64,000 nucleotides of DNA, taken from the NCBI GenBank assembly GCA_032719365.1, contig CM064868.1, positions 4,866,001-4,930,000 on the forward strand, in the 5' to 3' direction. The DNA comes from Prinsepia uniflora (Eukaryota > Streptophyta > Magnoliopsida > Rosales > Rosaceae). The translations under genes and the position numbers were made by a program. Positions 56,321 through 64,000 of this stretch are shown here, in pieces. Each line of letters opens with the position of its first letter. The first letter of the stretch is position 1. Under the pieces are notes generated by a model that saw only the letters and a program-made list of their open reading frames with translations, was not told where the DNA came from and made no database searches.

Positions 56321-57412
56321 TGACTACGCCCAAACTACGCATTAAATTAAACATGTAATTTGAGTGTTGTGCAATTTAAACCCTTTTTGTGTAGATGTAG
56401 TATTGGTAAATAGGGATCGTTCTTAACCGGGGAAATTAGGGAACATTAATAATGTGTTAGTGGGAGATGAATAAAAAAATAATGAATTAAATAATTAAAT
56501 AATCAAAGAATTAAATAATCAAAGAATTAATAAATTAAAGAATAGATGAATGAGAGAATAAAGAAATAAAAGATTCAAAGAATAAAGAATTAAAAGAATA
56601 AAAGAATAAAAGAATAAAAAATAAAAGGGATCAAAGAATAAAAGAATAAAAGAATAAAAGAATAAAGAATAAAAAGGAGGGGTTTGAAAAGATTTGTAAT
56701 TTAAGCTAAAGACAACACTAACTAAAAATTAAAATGTAAATGTTCATGCTAATTAGAACTTACAAACCATAGAGTAGTTTCATAGACAAAACCCACACTT
56801 TTACGTAAGTAATTTCGAATTAACAATCACATTAATTCTAACATTTTGCTCATAATAAACCAATCACGAAATCCTACCTTCATCATCTCAAATACTTACA
56901 TACATCTTTCAATATTATAAATGCATCAACCATTAATGTGCGTCAAACATCAATATGCTTCAAACATTTACAACATGATTTACCTTAAGTTTATAATTAA
57001 ATGCGCCGACAGCGATCAACATTTAATCTCTTCAATTCTACTCTAAGTGCACCGACAGCGGATAAAACACTTAACATCAAATTGAAGTTTAAGCACTAAA
57101 ACATATGAAGTAAAAGAAATTCAAAAAGTAAAACACATGGAGATTGCATTCTTACTTACAAATGTTAGAAAGAAAATACCAAGAATAATAGTAAAGAAGA
57201 AATGAAAATAACATAAAAATAACATAAATTACGAATAAGAATTAAAAGGAAACTAATTAATAAGAAAATCTACAAGAAGTAAAAATGGTCCCCAAAAATG
57301 TCTCTCAAAAGAGAGAAACAAAAGAACTAACTAAGAACTAAGAACTAAGAACTAAGAAAGAAATGGAAGAATGAAACTAATTGGGGACTCCCAAATACAA
57401 GAATTGAACCCC

Positions 57413-57420
57413 TATTTATA
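57413..57420 (-). promoter_or_regulatory. A2 3' LTR TATA box
   Basis: Minus strand TATAAATA followed by GGGG. It stands downstream, in element sense, of the GC-rich block. Confidence 0.7.
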
Positions 57421-57639
57421 GTTGAAAAAAGCTATCAAAAATACATAAAAAAATACAATAAAAAAATGTTAAATAATGGAATGATGAGTAATAAAGATTT
57501 GTGATGATGTTTAGAAGTGGTTTGAGTTGTAAAGTTGTAAAATTGGGTTGGAAAGTGGTTGGAAAGTGGCTGGAAATTGAGTAGAATCTGCTGGAAAGAA
57601 TTCAGCAGAGAGCAGCTGAAAATAACTACCCGAATTCGG

Positions 57640-57900
57640 TAGGCTGCTGCTGAAGGGGCGGCTGGGAGTTCGGCTGGGATGCGCTGAAGCTGCCTTGAGG
57701 AATTCGGCGCGCGCGCGCCGAAGAAGAGTCTTGGCGCTCGGCGGCACGCTGCAGTGGACTGCGATGAAGCTGCTGTTGCGGAATTGGGCCTGGAGCGAGC
57801 TGGGCCGCACGGGCCTGGGCTGCGACGCCTGTGGGCTGGACAGCTGGGCTGCATGCGGGCTGGATCTTCTTAGAAATGGGTTGGGCTGCAGAAATTGTTT
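57640..57900 (-). promoter_or_regulatory. GC-rich U3 block of A2
   Basis: A sharply GC-rich, GGGCTG/GCTGC-rich stretch inside an AT-rich LTR, just upstream of the TATA box. The other A LTRs carry different sequence at this place (A0 16070-16350, A1 15185-15370). Open frames across it look like by-products of base composition. Confidence 0.6.
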
Positions 57901-58157
57901 TTGGGCTGCAAAGAACATTAAGTAATTAATTAATAACTTAATTAATTATTCCACCGAATTTCGTCCATAATTTAATCGTTATAATTCCGATCGAGACGAT
58001 TCTTTCGCCAAAATGCTCCAAATTACAAACTTTAGTTATCTAAACATAAAAATCACAAAATAATTTATTTTATCAATTTATTTAATATTTTAATATTAAA
58101 AGTCAAGTATAAAGGGTATAAAATAATATAAAATAATGCTTATTTAACGTCCTATCA

Positions 58158-58172
58158 AATACCCCCACACTT
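58158..58172 (-). other. A2 polypurine tract
   Basis: Minus strand AAGTGTGGGGGTATT next to the LTR start TGATAGG. The hairpin TTTGCTAG-TCC-CTAGCAAA follows at about 58180-58198. Confidence 0.85.
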
Positions 58173-58878
58173 AAACTTTGCTAGTCCCTAGCAAATACTA
58201 AAATCAAACTACGAATTCAAAACAAGTAGACCCTTAACCATTTGTCTCAAATTTCATTGTTATAATCATGACATAAATGATTTTCACTTAAAACATTTAA
58301 GCAAATGGAATTCGAGAGTTAATACATGGTAACAAAATGTTGAACAAGTAAGATAATGAGTAAATATGGTGAAGTGGAGTTCTGCACGAATAAGACAAGT
58401 ATGAATCAACTCACAAGGATATGCACTCATAAATTCACTCAATTTGTGAGGGTTTGTGTTTGCACTCAAAATATGTGAGAAATACTCGCATAATCGAAAT
58501 GAAGTACTTTTGCAAAATTTCAAACAAACACCTCAAGATCAAAACATACTTGCGCAAATGAACCAAAACCATAAGCTTACTCAAGTGATTAACTCAACTA
58601 ATCAAAATTTACCATCTTAAGGATCATAAGGTCTTTACGAAGGTTGTAATGGGGCTAAGTTTCGAGGCAAGGAAAATATAGGACAACTGGTGCTCAATTC
58701 GTTCCAAGACTCAATAGACTCCCAAAACATATCATAGCTTCCCAACCTTAGTGCAATGATGTCAGTAATCCATCTCTTTGAACATAGGCCTAATTCCATC
58801 ATGTTGGGCCTCACAATCATTCTTTGTGTCGGATTTACAAATGTAACGGATTTAACTCAAACATTACATAACCAAACC

Positions 58879-58945
58879 TTATTACCTTGATCGATACTCA
58901 ACCCTTTTTTTTTTTTTTGATTTTTTTTTTATATCAAGGTAATAA
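58879..58945. other. Conserved stem with poly-T loop, A2 copy
   Basis: The arms TTATTACCTTGAT and ATCAAGGTAATAA are perfect 13-bp complements around a T-rich loop, the same arms as in A1. Confidence 0.6.
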
Positions 58946-60369
58946 CATGTGTCAATAATACAACAAAGCTTGAGTCGGTAAATCCAAATAATTCACATAA
59001 AAGTCTTTTCAACATCATTATTTTCTCCTTACACAATCTTTATATCTTCAACCGAGTTCTTGGAACAAGGGTAAAGGATGTCTATACTAAGCTCAAGTGT
59101 TTAGATAATCATGGTGATGAAAGAAAGGCTTAATGTGGGCTCAAAATGGTTAAAACTAAGGGGGTCGCAACTTGTGCGCACAAAATAGGGAACATGGATG
59201 TTTGAATTTGTGGTGTTAACCCTAATGCCTTAATCATTTCCAAAATCAGAGAGTTTATTGACTCAAAAGCTTTGAAAATCACAGAAAATAAGTTCTAGTA
59301 CTCTATAGTTCATTAAAAGCTATAGCAAGCAGTTATGAGGCATATGTATATCAATTTAAACAAAGAACTTATGAATCACTCATCAAAGATGTATACAAAG
59401 TTCTAAAGCTCACATAAGGTTCATATGATTCATACTTATCTTATCATGCTCGTTTATGTGCCAATTTACATGCATTATCTTCAAGTTATAACACTTAATC
59501 ACAAAATATTAACAAACAAATTCAAGTTGTAGTGATCATCTTTATAGCCATAACATATTCATTTCCGTTCATTTATATCATTGACAAGTTAAATGGCAAC
59601 TTAAGACTCATAAAAACACTAAGTTAAAAGATTCAAGAAAACAAATTTTTTTTTTTTTTTCATTTTTTTCACCTCTTTTTTTTATATTTTTTTAATTTTT
59701 TTTTTCGTAAGAAATACGTAATAAAAAAATTTCAATTGCACAAATAAAAAAAAAGACTCATAAAAATACTAAGTTAAAACAAAAAGATTCAAAACAGTAA
59801 TTTTTTTTTTTTAATTTTTTTTTTAATTTTTTTTTTTTTGAACATTCAAAAGTGTAAACCGTTCCCCCACACTTAAATTCTACATTGTCCTCAATGTAGG
59901 AAAATACGAAGTAATTAAACATAGAATCAAAGTAAGGAAGATGATTTACGAAAATAATAGGAAAACATTAAATAAACAAAATAAAAGAGAGTGAAGGGTA
60001 GAGGATAGCAAATCTGTATTGATGACTCCTTCACATCCCGGGAACACATTGGGTTGCCTCCCAACAAGCGCTTGAAGTTTAACGTCCATCCAGCCTAGAC
60101 AGAGATGCAAGTTAGTTAGTCAGAGATGTACGTTAGTCAAGAATGCAAGTTAAATATGCAAATTGAAGTTAAGGATGCAATTTGAGTTAAAGATGTAAGT
60201 TAGAGGAAGAGTTCAATGCAAGTTAAACTAAATATGCAAGTTAAATGAAAGATGAAATGCAAGTTAGAATGAAAGATGAAATATAAGTTAGAATGAAAGA
60301 TGCAAGTTAGTTAAACTAAATATGCAAGTTAACTTTGTCATGACAAATAATGTAAATTAAGATATAAAC

Positions 60370-60790
60370 AATATTTACATGTCGGGGGAAGTCAAAGATA
60401 TATATGGTTCACATAGCTTCAAAGTTTAGATGGAGACTTATACGTCCGTGCGGCCCAAGTAAATATCTTGGATTAATTCAACTGTTTGGGCAAGTTCAAA
60501 GGTGACCAGGTTAGAAAGAATACACATAAGAGGCAGAGCTAATTTCAAGACGTCCCGAGGCTTAAACTCCATTGATGTCCCTTTCTTAGACCCAAAACCC
60601 GTTATGAGTACCGTCTCTTGTCCTAGACATCACCCTCAAAAATTTCTTACTCCAGAGGAATTAAGATGACTCAAGTGTTAACAATTACCGTGGGTGAAAG
60701 TTAATAAAAGAGTCTTCGCCGATTAAAGATCAAAATCTAAATTTCGAAACACAAGTGATCTACATATAGCCGAGACTGATGCATGAATGC
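60370..60790 (-). other. Non-repetitive island with a short ORF in A2
   Basis: About 420 bp of balanced composition, absent from A1 at the matching place. The minus strand has a 44-codon ORF from ATG 60572 to TAA 60438-60440 (MEFKPRDVLKLALPLM then CILSNLVTFELAQ). The frame is open back to 60629. I do not recognise the peptide. It may be a remnant of coding sequence from an autonomous relative. Confidence 0.35.
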
Positions 60791-61487
60791 AATAACTATT
60801 TACAAGTATGTTTTTATGCACAATTTACAAATATAACATGACAATTACATATGAACAATTTATACAAGTATGAACAATTTATTTACAAGTATGGTTTCAT
60901 TCACAAGTAATGATATTCACAAAACAATTCTCATTAACAAACTAATATATGTATAAGATTTATTTAACAATTGAGATTTACAATAACACAAAGTGAAGAT
61001 AAGAAATTTAAAATTTTTTTTTTAATTTTTTTTTAATTTTTTTTTTACTAATTTTATGCTTTTTTTTTTAATTTACAAAAACAATATAAAAGCAAAAATA
61101 AGGAAAAGTGAATATTTACCATAAGCATTTATGAACAATTAAAAAGAATGAACATTATGTACAAGTATGAACAAGAATAATATAACAAGTAAGAGAATTA
61201 TAAACAAACATAAATGAAAATCTATTATGAACAAGTATGCATGTATACTATGAAATATAAAAGTTATGAACAATTTATGAACAAGTATAAAAGGTAACAA
61301 GTAACATATATACAATATTTATTTACAAGTATGAATTAACACTAACATAAAGCTAAGATAAGAATTATTATTATTTTTAATTTTTAATTTTTTTTATTTC
61401 GAACTTTTTTTTTTAAAATTTAAATTTAAATTTTATCAAGACATAACCAAATAAATAATTACATAAGAATAAAATAAGTGTAATAAA

Positions 61488-61625
61488 AAAGTTAATGGAA
61501 TAAAAAGTTAATGAAATAAAGTTAATGGAATAAAAAGTTAGTGGAATAAAAAGTTAATGGAATAAAAAGTTAATGAAATAAAAAGTTAATGGAATAAAAA
61601 GTTAATGGAATAAAAAGTTAGTGTA
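61488..61625. repeat. 16-bp tandem repeat GTTAATGGAATAAAAA
   Basis: About nine units with few changes, between the island and the PBS in A2. A1 has a more degenerate version at 13560-13740. Confidence 0.8.
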
Positions 61626-62074
61626 ATATAATTAAAGTTAAGGGAATAAAGAAAAAGTGTGAATATTAAGTTAATGGAATAAAGTATAATGGAATAAATA
61701 AAAGTAAAAGTAAAGAAAAGTGAACATATAAAATATGCAATTATGATAAGTACCAATTTTAATATGAACAAGTAAAAGTAAAAGTAAACAAATGAAATTA
61801 AATTATGAACAAGTATCAAATTTAATATGAACAAATATATAAAAAAAAAATTATGAACATTTATGAACAAGTATAAATTAGAAATTAAGAATAAGTAAAG
61901 TATGAGCATTATAAACAAAAATAATAAGAACAATAATAAGATGGATAAATAAAATATAAACAAGTAAGTAAATGTTATAAACAAATATAATATTAACAAA
62001 AGTAAAATTTATAAACAAGTATAATATGCACAATTTATATACATACACTAACAAATTAAAATGATTTTCAATTT

Positions 62075-62091
62075 CCCCGGCAACGGCGCCA
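62075..62091 (-). other. A2 primer binding site (tRNA-Asp)
   Basis: The + strand CCCCGGCAACGGCGCCA is identical to the 3' end of plant tRNA-Asp. The minus strand is the 17-nt PBS, 5 bp from the LTR. Confidence 0.93.
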
Positions 62092-62096
62092 AAAAT

Positions 62097-63933
62097 TGAC
62101 TACGCCCAAACTACGCATTAAATTAAACATGTAATTTGAGTGTTGTGCAATTTAAACCCTTTTTGTGTAGATGTAGTATTGGTAAATAGGGATCGTTCTT
62201 AACCGGAGAAATTAGGGAACATTAATAATGTGTTAGTGGGAGATGAATAAAAAAATAATGAATTAAATAATTAAATAATCAAAGAATTAAATAATAAAAG
62301 AATTAATAAATTAAAGAATAGATGAATGAGAGAATAAAGAAATAAAAGATTCAAAGAATAAAGAATTAAAAGAATAAAAGAATAAAAGAATAAAAAATAA
62401 AAGGGATCAAAGAATAAAAGAATAAAAGAATAAAAGAATAAAGAATAAAAAGGGGGGTTTTGAAAAGATTTGTAATTTAAGCTAAAGACAACACTAACTA
62501 AAAATTAAAATGTAAATGTTCATGCTAATTAGAACTTACAAACCATAGAGTAGTTTCATAGACAAAACCCACACTTTTACGTAAGTAATTTCGAATTAAC
62601 AATCACATTAATTCTAACATTTTGCTCATAATAAACCAATCACGAAATCCTACCTTCATCATCTCAAATACTTACATACATCTTTCAATATTATAAATGC
62701 ATCAACCATTAATGTGCGTCAAACATCAATATGCTTCAAACATTTACAACATGATTTACCTTAAGTTTATAATTAAATGCGCCGACAGCGATCAACATTT
62801 AATCTCTTCAATTCTACTCTAAGTGCACCGACAGCGGATAAAACACTTAACATCAAATTGAAGTTTAAGCACTAAAACATATGAAGTAAAAGAAATTCAA
62901 AAAGTAAAACACATGGAGATTGCATTCTTACTTACAAATGTTAGAAAGAAAATACCAAGAATAATAGTAAAGAAGAAATGAAAATAACATAAAAATAACA
63001 TAAATTACGAATAAGAATTAAAAGGAAACTAATTAATAAGAAAATCTACAAGAAGTAAAAATGGTCCCCAAAAATGTCTCTCAAAAGAGAGAAACAAAAG
63101 AACTAACTAAGAACTAAGAACTAAGAACTAAGAAAGAAATGGAAGAATGAAACTAATTGGGGACTCCCAAATACAAGAATTGAACCCCTATTTATAGTTG
63201 AAAAAAGCTATCAAAAATACATAAAAAAATACAATAAAAAAATGTTAAATAATGGAATGATGAGTAATAAAGATTTGTGATGATGTTTAGAAGTGGTTTG
63301 AGTTGTAAAGTTGTAAAATTGGGTTGGAAAGTGGTTGGAAAGTGGCTGGAAATTGAGTAGAATCTGCTGGAAAGAATTCAGCAGAGAGCAGCTGAAAATA
63401 ACTACCCGAATTCGGTAGGCTGCTGCTGAAGGGGCGGCTGGGAGTTCGGCTGGGATGCGCTGAAGCTGCCTTGAGGAATTCGGCGCGCGCGCGCCGAAGA
63501 AGAGTCTTGGCGCTCGGCGGCACGCTGCAGTGGACTGCGATGAAGCTGCTGTTGCGGAATTGGGCCTGGAGCGAGCTGGGCCGCACGGGCCTGGGCTGCG
63601 ACGCCTGTGGGCTGGACAGCTGGGCTGCATGCGGGCTGGATCTTCTTAGAAATGGGTTGGGCTGCAGAAATTGTTTTTGGGCTGCAAAGAACATTAAGTA
63701 ATTAATTAATAACTTAATTAATTATTCCACCGAATTTCGTCCATAATTTAATCGTTATAATTCCGATCGAGACGATTCTTTCGCCAAAATGCTCCAAATT
63801 ACAAACTTTAGTTATCTAAACATAAAAATCACAAAATAATTTATTTTATCAATTTATTTAATATTTTAATATTAAAAGTCAAGTATAAAGGGTATAAAAT
63901 AATATAAAATAATGCTTATTTAACGTCCTATCA
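62097..63933 (-). repeat. A2 5' LTR
   Basis: 1837 bp, same length as the other LTR and almost identical. I noted changes near 62206, 62298 and 62451-62460. TATA box at 63189-63196 (minus strand TATAAATA). Confidence 0.93.
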
Positions 63934-63938
63934 ACAAC

Positions 63939-64000
63939 TTCCAAAGCACTGTCAATCAATTGGCCACGATGGACATGAAGATCGCGGATGAGCTTCAAGC
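63939..64000 (+). pseudogene. Copia gag, continuation to window end
   Basis: About 20 codons (FQSTVNQLATMDMKIADELQ) in the frame of 55952-56320 once A2 and one TSD copy are left out. It matches the gag region with a helical LA.....DE pattern found in plant copia elements. The rest of gag and pol lies outside the window. Confidence 0.8.

Larger units (their letters stand above)
56321..58157 (-). repeat. A2 3' LTR
   Basis: Starts TGACTACGCCC and ends GTCCTATCA on the + strand. AAAGAATAA-type repeats at 56575-56680, TATA box at 57413-57420, GC-rich block at about 57640-57880 with a GCGCGCGCGC run near 57708-57719. Confidence 0.92.
58158..62096 (-). other. A2 non-coding internal region
   Basis: AT-rich, collinear with A1 but longer. 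Notable parts: stem with poly-T loop (58879-58945), long T-runs (59646-59705, 59798-59840, 61014-61075), second PPT-like AGTGTGGGGG at about 59864-59874, the GGGAGGCAACCCAATGTG block near 60046-60063 (minus strand), ATGCAAGTTA repeats at 60100-60330, an island of ordinary composition at 60370-60790, and 16-bp tandem repeats near the PBS. Confidence 0.75.
56321..63933 (-). mobile_element. A2: complete young Athila-like non-coding element in copia gag
   Basis: Two 1837-bp LTRs (56321-58157 and 62097-63933), which by eye differ at only a handful of positions, flank a 3.94-kb internal region with PPT and a perfect tRNA-Asp PBS. The TSD ACAAC (56316-56320 and 63934-63938) is perfect. No gag or pol is encoded, so it was moved by enzymes from elsewhere. 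It is among the youngest insertions in the window. Confidence 0.92.

Noticed and set aside
57435..57918. Two overlapping minus-strand ORFs of 135-139 codons, repeated at 63211-63694
   Set aside because: They arise from the GC-rich U3 block in which stops are rare. Both copies are LTRs of one young element, and A0 and A1 have unrelated sequence there.
61586..61999. 137-codon minus-strand ORF rich in Phe, Leu and Tyr
   Set aside because: Translation of AT-rich tandem repeats; low-complexity peptide without domain features.

Overview
This window is a stack of plant transposable elements. I see no intact host gene, rRNA, tRNA gene, CRISPR array or bacterial-type operon. The evidence for a plant, probably a eudicot, is: long LTRs bounded by TG and CA, primer binding sites matching plant initiator-Met and Asp tRNAs, Ty3/gypsy and Ty1/copia gag remnants, a hAT-type DNA element, and plant-style G-box (CACGTG) and TGACGTCA motifs in the LTRs. 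The species cannot be told from the sequence. Five families occur, named here for convenience. T is a non-coding, LARD-like Del/Tekay-type element: LTRs up to about 3.4 kb, tRNA-iMet PBS, about 3.4-3.7 kb internal region. A is a non-coding Athila-like element: LTRs 1.5-1.84 kb, tRNA-Asp PBS. R is a degraded Tat/Retand-like Ty3/gypsy element with gag remnants and an antisense ORF. H is a hAT-like DNA transposon. C is a Ty1/copia element.

Layout. 1-6946 is T element T1, cut by the left window edge. It appears to sit in an older T LTR (T2, 6947-9032), which abuts an old A-type LTR, A0. A0 survives in three pieces (9033-9742, 15592-16517, 53893-54041). Two insertions split it: the full-length A element A1 (9743-15591) and the hAT element H (16518-53892). 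H is split by R (17346-53747). R was hit repeatedly by T elements: solo LTR S1 (17564-23642, itself hit by solo LTR S2 at 18448-21268), LTR fragment S3 (24192 to about 25823, + strand), solo LTR S4 (26307-29000), a tandem array (30048-41136), full-length T3 (41378-48632) and solo LTR S5 (48804-51867, + strand). 54042-55371 is not assigned to an element and holds one possible broken gene for a small secreted Gly/Cys-rich peptide. 55372 to the window end is a copia 5' LTR and gag, split by the very young A element A2 (56321-63933).

The nesting order rests on target-site duplications read directly: GGGTC (S2), AAAAT (S1), CCATA (S4), AATAA (T3), AAGGT (S5), AACCG (R), ACAAC (A2), 8 bp with one mismatch (H) and 5 bp with one mismatch (A1). 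Four junctions were also tested by reading frame: removing S5 and T3 leaves the R gag in frame, removing S4 leaves the R antisense ORF in frame, and removing A2 leaves the copia gag in frame.

The most interesting signals lie in the non-coding T and A LTRs: an array of small hairpins whose stems change in a compensatory way, a 12-bp inverted pair bracketing that array, a near-invariant palindrome, swappable transcription-factor-site modules, and a hypervariable GC-rich block just upstream of the A-family TATA box. I did not find evidence for a new enzymatic or defence system.
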